Part shown: piece after piece, positions 26,897 through 40,739 of the stretch
How the letters are laid out: every line of letters begins with the position of its first letter
How positions within the stretch are numbered: the first letter of the stretch is position 1
NCBI GenBank assembly: GCA_003550305.1
Contig: QKYT01000433.1
Span: 1-58,144 of the forward strand
Length of the DNA stretch: 58,144 nt
From: Glomus cerebriforme
Taxonomy: Eukaryota; Glomeromycota; Glomeromycetes; Glomerales; Glomeraceae
Direction: 5' to 3'
Notes under the pieces: model-generated
What the model was told of the DNA's origin: nothing
Seen by the model: only the letters and a program-made list of their open reading frames with translations
Database searches by the model: none
Program-made: the position numbers and the translations under genes

Positions 26897-27757
26897 ATGA
26901 TTTCCAATCGTAATCGTTTATATATTAATGACCCTACGATGAAGAGACCCACATCCTTTGTTCCTTCATGTTTATTTAAATTTTTATTATGGTTCTTTTC
27001 CCTTATGTTCTTAATTAACGTATCGTCCGCTTCAACTATGTGCACGATCATAGTTCGTGACGTTGCACATGTTGCATTCGGAAATTATTTATCCTTCACC
27101 TTGGGTCTATTATTAACTTTCTTTTCGAGTCCTTCCGACGAGGAAGAAGGGCTCTTCGTTAAAATAAAAAGATTTGTAATTCGAACTGCAGTGATACAAT
27201 TCATGGCATTATTGGCCCTTATGACTTACATGACGATCAGATTCTTCTCGTTAAATAATGAAGATGTGCCTAAATTTATCTACATATGTTCTCTCATCAT
27301 GTATTCTCTATGCGGTGTGATTTCTTTAACGCAGCTTATAACTAATAGAGATGCCCGTAATATTGTCCGTGGTATTTTCTTTGTTCCGCTCTACGTTATT
27401 CAAATGATTTTTCAGATCTATTTGAAGATCAATTTTCCACCTACTGGATATATGGTTGTGTTTCAATGGATTAGTACTCTTTCTATATTGTTTGCCATCC
27501 CATTGTTTTGCATCGTTATGTTTATGATAGATAATTCTCATAAAGGCAGAATTTTATATATATTTATATATCCTTTTGTCTTTCAGATTTATTTGCATGT
27601 AGGATATTTATGTTTCTTTCTATATTGTAATGAGGGTTATTTATCCTCCGTGTTATTGTTTTCCAGTAGTTTCGCTTTGAGTAATGTTCTTCGCAGCGCT
27701 TTTAACTTAATATTTCCAAAAAACAAATATTCTAATCGAGATAACCCGTCTTTTTAA
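26897..27757 (+). CDS. intronless multi-pass membrane protein, family unknown
   Basis: A 286-residue single-exon protein in a neighbourhood where nearly every gene has introns. I took the ATG at 26897; the two codons before it (TTG TTA) are open but are not an ATG start. After a short hydrophilic N-terminus there are about seven to eight hydrophobic segments, among them LLWFFSLMFLINVSSAS, VIQFMALLALMTYMTI, IFFVPLYVIQMIFQIYL and VVFQWISTLSILFAIPLFCIVMF. One acidic loop (SPSDEEEGLF) follows the second segment. The topology resembles a 7TM receptor or a small transporter, but no family signature is visible. The tail KNKYSNRDNPSF is polar. Expression cannot be judged. Confidence 0.6.
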   Translation: MISNRNRLYINDPTMKRPTSFVPSCLFKFLLWFFSLMFLINVSSASTMCTIIVRDVAHVAFGNYLSFTLGLLLTFFSSPSDEEEGLFVKIKRFVIRTAVIQFMALLALMTYMTIRFFSLNNEDVPKFIYICSLIMYSLCGVISLTQLITNRDARNIVRGIFFVPLYVIQMIFQIYLKINFPPTGYMVVFQWISTLSILFAIPLFCIVMFMIDNSHKGRILYIFIYPFVFQIYLHVGYLCFFLYCNEGYLSSVLLFSSSFALSNVLRSAFNLIFPKNKYSNRDNPSF

Positions 27758-27941
27758 AGTTCGAGCTTCGAAAATAAAATCACGTGTGCAAATCTGCAAG
27801 AATTGGTCACATTTTAACATTGGGTTAAAATTATCTATATAAAGAGCATTTTTTATTTTATATAATGTAACAAAAACTTTATAAATAAAAAACATTTTTC
27901 ATAAAAAATATTAATAGTATATAATACTATATATTACAATC

Positions 27942-29503
<1,562 letters not shown>

Positions 29504-30491
29504 ATTAATAAATTAATTTATAAAAAAAAATATCTTAAAGTCGAAGTTTATTCAGGAATAAAAATTCGAATGGAGAGAAGTTAAATCAACTCAATCTTCC
29601 GAAATTTATTGTCAAAATTTGTTCTTTATTGATGATAAACAAACAATTGTCTTACCTTGCATACTTTACACGACATCGATCCCTTCAATATTTGGGTTTA
29701 CTGATTTCCTATAGTTAGCTGTTTGACATATCAAAAATAGCAATGTGGATTATAAATTATGCAAATTTACTTTGTGTATTTAACCACTTTATGTAATATA
29801 AACTTTGCCACTTAAATGGTAAAGAATCATATAATTCAGATAAAATTAGAAGGGAGAATGTTGAAAGCAAAATTTATATTTTTAATTTTATTTCGAAGAA
29901 CTATTCATGAAAACATTGATAGGCTAGAAGTTTTGTTTTTTAATAACTCTATAGGCGAAACAGCATCGGATAGTCTAACCTTATAATCTTTTGTTTATTA
30001 ATGCAACGGAAAAGACTTGATATTTATTTGTTATTTTTTTGTCACTTTATATATAGTGCATTTTCACCAAAAAAAAATACTAATTATAAGTAAACCAATA
30101 GAATAATAGTTCTTTCATTTTGTTGGATTATTTTTCATTTGGATGAAGAAAAAGATGCATAAATTGTTTGTTACATAATAAACAATATTTATAACACGTA
30201 TAAAATTATCAATTAATTAATGTAGGAATTAATTAATTTTCGTAAATGAAGAACTATATAGTATTTCTTTTATCTCAATAAAAAAATTTAAATCATTTTC
30301 TCTATTTCATTACATTAAATAAATTAATGACATTCAGCCGTTTATATTGTTACAATTTCATGCTTTATATTTTATTATTAATTTATGGAAGGAAAATAAT
30401 AATATAAATAATAAATATTCAAACTCGTATGTGAGGTCCAGCCAACATCTTAAAAAGAATAAACCTTACAAGAATAAAATTTGGGAGGTTT
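29504..30491. other. intergenic region upstream of GMD
   Basis: 988 AT-rich bases between the GMD start and the 3' end of the Arf6-like gene, both on the minus strand. No coding frame of note, no repeats and no RNA gene seen. It holds the GMD promoter and the Arf6 3' UTR. Confidence 0.4.
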
Positions 30492-31343
<852 letters not shown>

Positions 31344-31886
31344 TATGTAAGTCGTAAGGAATTTAGTTGGTTTAGTTGAAAGGTTGTATTCTACGATTTC
31401 CGCGAAGAAAATTAAGTCGGGAGAAGAGAATGTGTAAAGATGGTATAATAGGGTGAAAATAACGCGGAATTTTTTTTTATCGTCAACAAAATTAACTGGT
31501 AGTGGTGTGTAAGAAAGACCACAAATAAAAGAGAGCACCAGAGAGAAAGAGGGGTTTAAAGTTTTAGTTCTTTTTTTTGAACATTTAGTAATCTTTTATG
31601 AAAATATAGTAGTTAAAAAAAGTATATTAGAACGAAATATTCAACATCGTACCAAGATTACACAGAATTTTATTGGTAGTGTTAAAAACACAGTCATAAT
31701 GCACAAGTTAATGCAAAGTAAATTTGCGACAGAAAATTTTGTTTCAAAAAAACTTTTGCACCTAACACGAAATTTGAACAACGGACAAGCAGAAAGATCG
31801 ACTTTCGAATAAAAATTTTCAAGCGCATTTGCGTCAAGTGTCTTTTAAGTGACTCGTAGTATTATCATTTAAATTTATATACAATA
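31344..31886. promoter_or_regulatory. divergent upstream region (Arf6-like / MFS transporter)
   Basis: 543 bp between two start codons pointing away from each other. It is slightly richer in G and purines near the Arf6 start (31380-31560) than the surroundings, which suggests a 5' UTR. No protein, repeat or RNA gene is seen. Confidence 0.4.
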
Positions 31887-33606
31887 ATGACTTCATTAAA
31901 TTATGATACAAATCTTGATTCACAAGATGATTCGGAAACAAGCTATTTACTTAATAATGATAATGAAAATGTTCAAGAAGAAACTTCATGGTTAGGAAGA
32001 CTTCGTAAACCTCATTTATTATGGATGATACCATTTAGTGTAACTTTATCTATAATCATGACTTCAATTGAAGCTCCAACAGTACAATTTATCATGGAAT
32101 TGGCATGTGATGAGTTTAAAGAACAAAATAAAGATAAAAATTTATCGAATGATGATGATTGTGGGTTACGTGAAGTTCAGATAATAGCATCAAATTATGT
32201 AATGTGGTATTCAACTTTATCACACGTTGCAGGTTAATTATTCAAGAAATCAAGAACTTTTATTTTAATTCCTAAATACAAACTAACCTATTTTAATATA
32301 ACATAGTGACTTTATCAATTGGATATCTTTCAACTTTATCAGATTATCTGGGACGTAAATTTGTATTTCGATTATCAACAATTGGTATAATATTGGCTAT
32401 AGCAAATATAATTATGGTTGCACATTATTGGAGAATAGTGGGAATTGGATTTTTATATGTTGGATCGATTATTCAAGGATTGCTTGGGGGTGTAATTGCC
32501 ATAAATACGGCATGTCATGCTTATTTAAGTGATTGTACGAGTAGTGAGAATAGAAGTGTTGCTTTTGGTTTGATGCATGCTTCTGCATTTTGTGGTATGG
32601 CTATTGGTCCTACTCTCGGTGGTTTAATTGTAAAGGTAAGAGCTATTCCTATTCCCTTCATCAAGTTTAACATTCAAAATTTACGTTATTAATTAATTAA
32701 TTTTATTTATAAAGGCCACAGGGTCAATCCTTTCGATATTTTATGTAGCACTTTGTGCTCTTATTGTATTTTTAATTATAGTTTTATTTATTGTACCAGA
32801 ATCAGTCTCCCCTAGTATACGTGATCTAAATTATTCAACATCTCCACCTACTTCTATTAAACATATTTTATCACCTTTAACCATTTTTACTCAACCCCCA
32901 ACTGAAATAGGTGAAGGTGATAGAAATAGATCATGGAGAGGAAAGAATACTTTGTATATCTTAGCTGTAATTTATTTTTTCTATAGAATCTCACAAGCTG
33001 GTAAGTTAAAAAAGAATTATTTATTTTACAAAAATATATATATATACCTTTTTACTAACGTAGTTTATTTTATGCATTTATTCAGCTCAAAATGAAATTA
33101 TAAATTTATATACAAAATATAAATTTGGTTGGACATCATTAGAAAACGGTTATTTTTTATCATTACAAGCACTTACGCGTTTTATAGCATTAATTGCTAT
33201 TTTACCACTATTACGCTTAATTCGATCACGTTATCAGTCATCGTATGCTCGTTCTTTAGATATATGGACAATGCGAGGTGGTTTAATAATGGAAATAATA
33301 GGATTCATTTTATTTGCTGTAGCTTCAAAACCTTTTTGGTTCTATTTTGCTTGTGTAATTAATAGTTTAGCAACTATAACTTCTCCCGCTATGAGAAGTT
33401 TATTTACAACTTATGTTTTGTCGACACAAGCTGGTCAAATTTTAGGTGCTATTAGTGTATTAGAAAGTATAGGAAGTATTTTAAGTCCTTTATGGATGAA
33501 TAAATTATATAATTGGGGAATTAGTAATGAAATTGATGAAATTGTATTTTGGGCTAATACTGGTATTTTTATAGTATCTTTTGTTTTAGGTTCTTTAATT
33601 TTGTAA
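31887..33606 (+). CDS. major facilitator superfamily transporter
   Basis: About 520 residues in four exons with twelve expected membrane helices. The N-terminus is acidic (DSQDDSETSYLLNN). The MFS signature between helices 2 and 3 reads STLSDYLGRKFVFRLS. Helices 4-5 hold GGVIAINTACHAYLSDC and AFGLMHASAFCGMAIGPTLGG, the second with the antiporter-like G-P pattern. A central loop (32810-32950) is followed by six more helices, ending QILGAISVLESIGSILSPL. The overall look is that of the HIAT1/tetracycline-resistance-like and folate-transporter-like branch. The substrate cannot be told. Exon junctions are near 32231/32306, 32635/32714 and 33000/33085. Confidence 0.88.
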
Positions 33607-33852
33607 ATAATTAAAAATGAATTAAATATAATTAATATCATTAAATTTAATCCAGAATTCAAAATTTTTTATATTAATAAAAAATTGAAACTTAATATAA
33701 TTTTAATTAAAGATGATAATAATCTTTGTAATCTGTGTTTTATTTCTAACAAAAAAGTTATGATAATGAAGAACATAAACAAATACAAAATAATTTATTT
33801 TTCAGATAAATATATAGCACATATATTCAATATAATAATATGATTACAATTA

Positions 33853-35707
33853 TTACAATTTAGAAGAAAGAGCAGCAACTCCAGGTAATTCTTTACCTTC
33901 AAGTAATTCGAGAGAAGCTCCACCACCAGTTGATACATGTGAAATTTTATCTTCGGCATTCCATTTAGCAACAGCAGTTGCAGTATCACCACCTCCTACA
34001 ATAGTCGTAACTCCTTTTTGTGTGGCTTCAATAACAGCATCTAAAGCTGATTTTGTACCTGCTGCAAATTTATCAAATTCAAATACCCCTGTAGGTCCAT
34101 TCCATAGTATAGTTTTAGCTTCAAGAATTGCTTGTCTAAAAAGTTCATTTGTCTTTTTTCCTGAATCAAGTCCAAGCCACCCATCTGGAATTCCTGTTTC
34201 ATCTGTAGCATACCCAGTCTAAAATAATATAAATATTTGAAGTTAATTCAAAAATTTAAATATATATTCAATTTACAATAAATAAATAAAATATAATATA
34301 TATATATACATTGGCATCTTTATCAAATTTGTCTCCTGTCACATAATCTATTGGGAAAACCAATTTCACTCCTTTTGTCTTTGCTTTTTCAACCAAATTA
34401 GCAACTGTTTTGGAACCTTCTTCATCAAATAAAGAATTTCCAATCTAATAGAAGAAAGAATTAAATACATATGCTATTTTAATACATACATAAAATATTC
34501 TTACCTTAATGCCTTCAAGAGTTTTCTTAAATGTAAAGGCCATTCCACCTTAAATGAAAAAAAAAATTCTTTATATGAGAATTTATGCCAAACTAGAAGA
34601 ACCAATAAGCCCAAGATAAATTACCTGTGATAATCATAGAATCAACTTTATCAAGGAGGTTGTCAATTAATTTAATTTTATCAGAAACTTTGGCTCTACA
34701 AATATATAAAAAGTACATTAATTCCAAGAAAAATAAAAATAAATAAATAAGTAATCAAAATCTTATCTTTACCCTCCAAGAATAGCCAAAAAAGGTCTCT
34801 CTGGATTTTCCAAAGCTTTGCCAAAGAAATCCAATTCCTTCTTTAATAAGAAACCAGCAGCACGAATTGGAAGATTTACTCCAACCATGGAACTATGTGC
34901 TCTATGTGCTGTTCCAAATGCGTCATTAACATAGATATCTCCAAGTTTTGAAAGAGATGCTCTGAATTTATTTACATCTTCAGCACTGGCTTTGACCTAA
35001 TTATATTAAAGAATTTAAGCAAAGAAATATACAACAGATTATGCCTATTGTATGTATAAATACCTTCTTTCCGTCATCATCTTTTCCAGAGCCTTCTTCT
35101 TCAATATGGAATCGAAGATTCTCAAGTAGGATGACTTGGCCTTAAGATACAAGGATTTGTTATAAAAGTATCAGAAATTAATTTAATAACAAAAATAAGT
35201 TAATCTTACCTCCAGTCGCATTCGCCGCAGTAGATTCGACTTCAGAACCTACACAATTATTTAAGAATACAACTTTTTTTTCTAGTAAACGACTGAGTTC
35301 CTCAGCAACAGGTCTCAATGAATATTTATGGATTTGTTTTCCATCTGGGCGGCCCAAATGAGACATTAAAACAACAGACTTAGCTCCTATTTTTTAATGA
35401 TATTAGATTAATTATGAAAATATGCTAATGTAATGAAAAGTGGAAACATTCAATTACCCTTGTCCAAAGCATACTTGATAGTTGGTAAAGCTGCAACAAT
35501 ACGTTGGTTATTAGATATTTTTCCGTCTTGGAAAGGAACATTAAAGTCAACACTACGGAATAATAAATTAAGTTAGAGAATTACGATATTTGTCATAAAA
35601 AAAAAGAAAGAAAAAAAAAGAAAAAAGAAAATCTATAATTACCGAATCAAAACATGTTTATCATTGACATCAACGTCTTGAATTGAAAGTTTATTGCTAA
35701 TGGACAT
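33853..35707 (-). CDS. pgk: phosphoglycerate kinase ending in -SKL
   Basis: The glycolytic enzyme that transfers phosphate between 1,3-bisphosphoglycerate and ADP. About 418 residues in about ten exons, all family blocks intact: [67 protein letters not shown] and VGGGDTAT. The start at 35707 gives [12 protein letters not shown], as in other fungi. The oddity is the end. After ELPGVAALS, where yeast and most fungi read SEKK, this gene reads SSKL and stops. Ser-Lys-Leu at the extreme C-terminus is the canonical peroxisomal targeting signal PTS1. Here it is encoded directly, with no need for readthrough or alternative splicing. I re-read the last 30 codons against the plus strand, and the frame is clear. 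Confidence 0.96.
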
Positions 35708-36095
35708 TTTCGAAATAAGTTTTTTTTTTAAAAAAAAACTACAGTTTCAAAATTAATGTCAATTTAAACATTTTCTCACACTTAATCCGGGAATGGAAAA
35801 TCGATCTAATTTTTAGATAAGATCATAATTAAATAAATCGCCTTTTATGAAAATACACTTCTATAATCCAATTGCCGTATGATTTTCGGGGATACGTAAT
35901 TCATTATGACAAAAGCAGTTTAATTAGCATTTACTAGATTTTTATTGTTTGAGCCTTTATTCACGGTATCACAGTATTAACTAGTTCATCCATATGCAGG
36001 AATACATATTAGAAAATTATTCTGCAATTTTTATTATATTATTATATTGTATTATCAGTCTATCTCACAGAATTAGGAAACCCCAAATCTTTCAA
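35708..36095. other. intergenic region upstream of PGK
   Basis: 388 AT-rich bases. A pyrimidine/poly-T run (35720-35745 on the plus strand) abuts the PGK start, so the transcript has an A-rich leader. No gene or repeat seen. Confidence 0.4.
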
Positions 36096-36778
36096 TTAAA
36101 ATTCCTTTAACAAAAATTCTAAGACATCTCTTTGCAAAGGAGAAATATAATTCAAATCATCTTCATCAAAAACAACACGCAAATTAATCTCTCCTTTATC
36201 ATTTTGCATAATACCTTCTTCCTCTTTATTAGTACGTTTTTGTTTATTAAGCCATTCTTCAACAATCTCAACAGATTGCTCTCTATTCTGATGAACTTCA
36301 TAATCATCCAAATCTTGATCGATTTTCGACAGAATATCACATTTTATTTTTTGATACGGTTCAGATAACCGAATGATTATTTCTTTATTGTCTCCACTTT
36401 CATATTGAGTTAGGATATTTGGCATCTCATCATTCATCCTATATTTCTATAATTATTTGTAAATATATATATATTAAACAAAGAATCGAAATTTTGAAAT
36501 TAAAATTTGCTTACAAATTTGCCAGTATATTCTAATGCACGACCAAATCTCAAAAAATACTTTTGTGGTATTTCTGTTAAATTGATATAATTCATATTCT
36601 CTTGAAATAAAGTTATCAATTTTAATTTCGTTTCTCCATCTTCTATACGATCAATCGCTCCTGCTCTTTTAGCTTCGGGTATAGTAGCAAAATTCCTTTG
36701 ATTAGAATATGATGTTGAATAATTATATTGATTATATTTGTAAGGATGTGATCGCTTAAATTTTTTGATTTGTTTCAT
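36096..36778 (-). CDS. small two-exon protein of unknown function
   Basis: A 204-residue product. Exon 1 is 36515-36778 and exon 2 is 36096-36446; the join reads GKF then KYR in phase 0. The N-terminus is strongly basic and Tyr/Ser/Asn-rich (MKQIKKFKRSHPYKYNQY), then RNFATIPEAKRAGAIDRIED. That resembles a mitochondrial presequence followed by a mature start, but this is only suggestive. The rest is acidic and helical with charged clusters (KQKRTNKEEEG, FDEDDLNYISPLQRDVLEFLL). I recognise no family. Codon use and A-rich leader look like the neighbours. It is divergent from the Cmc2-like gene. Confidence 0.6.
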
Positions 36779-37249
36779 TTTTCATAAACAAATACGAAAG
36801 AATTCCATGATCATTTTAGAAATGATACTGATTTTATTTATAAGCTCATCAAATGACTAAATACATTATTCATTACATTTCAACGTATTCATGAAACTAG
36901 TTTGATTGGCTGGAGCAAAATAAACTTTTACTTTTCAATTCTTTTGAAATTTAAAATTAACGATGTGATGACAATGATTTCAATTTTAAGGCTTTTTATG
37001 TGTTTATTATCATCGAATTCACCAAATTCACTTTTAATTTGAATCTCTATTGAGAAAGTAACATTGAAAATCAAGCTTCTAAATACTTTGTGTTTAATCA
37101 CATAATGAAGTGAAATATTTCTACCGAAAAGATAAATATTACGTATCGTAATCTATTATGACCAATCAGATTTATAGGATCAAGTCATATGATTTACTGG
37201 TTGTCGTTTTAAAAACGTTTGAACAATTTTTATAATCGGGTACAGTACA
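36779..37249. promoter_or_regulatory. divergent upstream region (unknown protein / Cmc2-like)
   Basis: 471 AT-rich bases between two divergent start codons. No gene, repeat or palindrome stands out. Confidence 0.35.
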
Positions 37250-37636
37250 ATGCATCCAAATTTAGCATATCATAAACACCCAAGTAAGTTATAAATTTTG
37301 TTTTTTGTTTTTTTATTTAAAAAAAAATTCTCTGTTTATATATTACATTATTATTATAGAATGTCTTGATGTTATTCTTCGATTGGAAGAATGTCATAAA
37401 TCAGGATTATTTAATAAATATTTTGGAGCTTGTAATGAAATTAAGAGAGAATTAAATGATTGTTTAACATTAGAGGTATTTATATTTTATTTAAAAATTA
37501 TCTTTAAGATTTTTGATTTGTAAGGGTAATTATTGATTATGTTTATCAGTATAAGGAAATAAGAAAGAAAAATGCGGATAAAGCCAGAGAAAATAGAAAA
37601 AAAGTTGAAGAATTATGGAAAGAATTTAGACTTTAA
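37250..37636 (+). CDS. Cmc2-like twin CX9C mitochondrial protein
   Basis: A 78-residue protein in three exons: 37250-37283, 37360-37475 and 37550-37636. The start MHPNLAYHKHPKC matches Cmc2. Two CX9C motifs are exact: C-LDVILRLEE-C and C-NEIKRELND-C, the latter after FGA. These form a disulfide-linked helical hairpin imported into the mitochondrial intermembrane space by Mia40. Cmc2 assists cytochrome c oxidase assembly. The tail is a charged helix (YKEIRKKNADKARENRKK). Length fits the family (about 80-110). The first exon codes for only 11 residues, which is easily missed by gene finders. Confidence 0.9.
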
Positions 37637-37772
37637 AGTAGTTGTCTTTACTTTTATTGTTGATATAATTTAAATTAAGTTATTATATTCTGTCAGATTT
37701 TTTGGTTTATTATTATGTGTCTAAGTAAATATCACACTTTAAAATTACATCAATGATTTATTTCTATTACAA

Positions 37773-40478
37773 TTATAGTTTAGCCTTAACCTGCCCTGCT
37801 TTTGTTTGTGCGTATTCAAATACTTGACGCATTTCAGTTGCTGATTCCTTGAGATAATGCCACATAGCATTATTATTTAATCGCATTGATACAATATTGA
37901 AATTTAAAAAATCTAACAAGGAAAAATAAAATAATCAGTAAGTTAATAATATCAATAAATTACATAAATTACATAGATTAACTGACGAACCATTATTGAT
38001 CATATAAGCTATGCCATATCCTATTAAAAATAAAATTCATTATAAGTCGATTGTTTAAACAAATAAATAATCAGAAAAGAAAAAGGCACAAACCATCCGG
38101 GACGACCTAAATGAATTATTTCAAATGTTTAAAGTTTAATAAATAAAATAATTTTAACAAAAACGATATTATAATTAACGCACCTCTCCCCATCCATAAC
38201 CTTGGAAATATTCTGATGATAATTGAGAAGTTGACAGATTCCAATGTGATGACTTAGCATAAGTTGGATCTGTGAAAATTGCCGGTTTCTGTTCATGAGG
38301 TTCCAGAGACATACGAAGTCCTTCAACGAAATGATACATATTAATCATTAATTACTTGTCAAGTTGACAAGGAATTTGGAAATAATCTTTACCGAGTAAA
38401 TGTCTATCACAGCCTTTACCCTCTACAGCCTCTGCCATATATTTGACATGAGCATTGATTGCCTTGTATCCCAATTCAGCTTTGACTTCAATCTATAATA
38501 CACTATCTTAATTATAATTCTTCAATTAATAAACAGAATAAAAGAAAAAGAACAAAAAATTACCGGAACTTGTGGGTCTTCCATAGCTTTTACCCAATTC
38601 ACAGAATCAACAGACACTGTCCTACATACTTCAGTTCTACCATGTTGAAATTTCCTAGTTTGGGCACTTTCATAAGTTGCCCTATTAGTACCGTACATTT
38701 TATAATAAGCTAATTGAATGATCATTTGTACGTAAGCGTCCGGTGAAGCACCAAGTTTTTTAATGAGATTTTTGCCATAACCTTCATATGCTAATACACG
38801 GAGGTCATGTTTGGCGACAAGGTCGTCATAATTTTTCTCGGCTTTTGAAATAGCTGAAAGAATTTCATTGCTCAAATTAAAACGTAGTTGTTCTGGAACT
38901 GGAAGGGCGGATCGAACATTTGAAGATCCATGATCAACTTTATTATTGGCAATAACGTTACAAATAAAGTCATTCAATCTACATGTTGGAGTACCATCCA
39001 TAGAAGAATGCTATATAAAATATAATATTAAGTATTAATATATCATTCAATTCATCAAAAAAAACAAGAATTAATTCAAACCTCTCCATTAAATCCAGCT
39101 TTTCCATTCTCAAATACAATAAATTGAAGAGATTTGTCAAAATAACTAAAGAAATTGTATAATCAAATCATGTGAATATACTTATAACAAAAGATTTGGA
39201 ATTTTTCAGATAAGATACCGATTTCGCCCATCTCCGGTCCAACATGCATGGCTTATCTCATCAACTGTAATCGGTGATGAATCATCTAAACTAAGGACAA
39301 ATGCTGAACTTTCAATCTTCTTTAGCAATTGCTCATGTTTAGGGTCCGCAGCCAGTAACATTTTTCGATACTAAATGAGCAAATACGAATTAGTGATTTA
39401 ATTTGTTACTATGCGTATAATAAACTTACTTCTGTCCAATTATCACGATTTTCAGTAGTAAGAACTCCTATTGGTGGATCTTTCTTTTCACCAGCCAATT
39501 CATAAATCTTTTTGAGCTGACTAAATTATTTAAAAAATTTATTTGAAATCACGAATTTTTAAGGTGTTAAAACAAATAAATTCGTGTTATACCTTTCAAT
39601 TTCTGTAGTCGACAACTGAACTCCATCCTTGACTAGATCAAGAATGAAAAATTTGTTTTTGCGAATGACCGTAATATGATTATTGGTCGTGGGGTCAAAA
39701 GTCAGCTCATAGTCTGATGGTTTGGCTGGATAACGGCACGCATTAAACATGAACTTGTACGAATCCATGCTAAGTGGAATTCCTTTTACATATTCTGGTT
39801 CTAATGTTTGACTAAATTAAAAGTATTTTTCATTCAATTATATTTTCCTATTTCATAATGAAGATGAAATTCACTTACTTAACAACTTGTCTTCGAAATT
39901 CTAACGCGGCCGTGACAATTGCGGCAGCACGCGTAGCAGGGTTTTTCCTAAGTTTGTCGTTTTTATAAGCAAAAAAATAGCTCACATAAACAACAACCGG
40001 ATCCCTATAGCCAAAATACGCGATTTCATTCCACCAATCTTCCAGCCAATTGATCACATTAGGATTGTTTGCCTTTGCCAACAAACGTTTTTGTAATTCT
40101 TCACCGATCCCACCAGGCTTTTGAAATTCTACTACAGCAGCTTCTGTCTTTGCATATTCTTTAGAGTCTATAAGAGGCCGAACGGACTTAAGATACTTCT
40201 CAAGAGTATCCTTGAGAGCAGGAACGGGAAGTTTTGGAAGGTATTTTTCGTAACGAAGCATTGGTCCAACACTATTATCCTCAGGGTACGGAACTATTGG
40301 CTTCTTTGTAGCGCCCGAAACGTTTCTGCGTACCATATTGTTCAATAACTGTAAAATAATACAAGAAATTATTGCTATGCAAATTTCCCGAAATACATTA
40401 AAATAAATTAATGACCTGTTGAGTTGGATTATTAATGTTTCTAACGAACGAACGAGAAAGACCGAATTTAAATGACAT
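37773..40478 (-). CDS. carnitine O-acetyltransferase with mitochondrial-like N-terminus and -AKL end
   Basis: Transfers acetyl groups between CoA and carnitine, letting acetyl units leave peroxisomes and enter mitochondria. Roughly 650-700 residues in about ten exons. The first exon (start 40478, MSFKFGLSRSFVRNI) and the second (NNMVRRNVSG) give a basic, Ser/Arg-rich presequence-like start. Family blocks: LPKLPVPALKDTLEKYL, WLEDWWNEIAYFGYRDPVVV, PLSMDSYKFMFNACRYP, the catalytic His in GEHSSMDGTPT, and ISHACWTGDGRNRYFDKSLQ. The last residues are GQVKAKL. Ala-Lys-Leu is a PTS1 variant; yeast Cat2 also ends AKL and is shared by mitochondria and peroxisomes, so dual targeting is likely here too. 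Exon boundaries in the last 600 bp are less certain. Confidence 0.92.
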
Positions 40479-40739
40479 CAAAAGAATTGCGTTAGGGATG
40501 ATTCGGCGTTATACAAATTCAATTGTAAGATTCATCTACAATCTTTTTATCTGATGCAGTATCACTTTACCAAGGATCAGAGATAATCAGATAATTTGGG
40601 TCGTCTAAAGCCGCACTTCAGTATCACCAGAAAATTTTTCACTTACACGTGACTTTTTAATCTTTACCAAAATTACGTTGGCCAAAATTACCATTAGCCA
40701 AAATTAATTATAAAAAAATTATTTAATGAATGCATCTTT
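40479..40739. other. intergenic region with transposon-end remnants
   Basis: Upstream of the acetyltransferase. At about 40597 the string GGGTCGTCTAAAGC matches the ends of the foldback elements at 49733-50330, and ACACGTGAC follows at about 40646. TTGGCCAAAATTA at about 40678 matches the dispersed TGGCCAAA repeat seen at 43.0, 45.9 and 49.7 kb. These are small relics; no complete element could be bounded. Confidence 0.4.

Noticed and set aside
33853..40478. A co-regulated peroxisomal gene cluster
   Set aside because: The genes have separate promoters with unrelated genes between them (a Cmc2-like mitochondrial protein and an orphan); closeness alone does not show a cluster.
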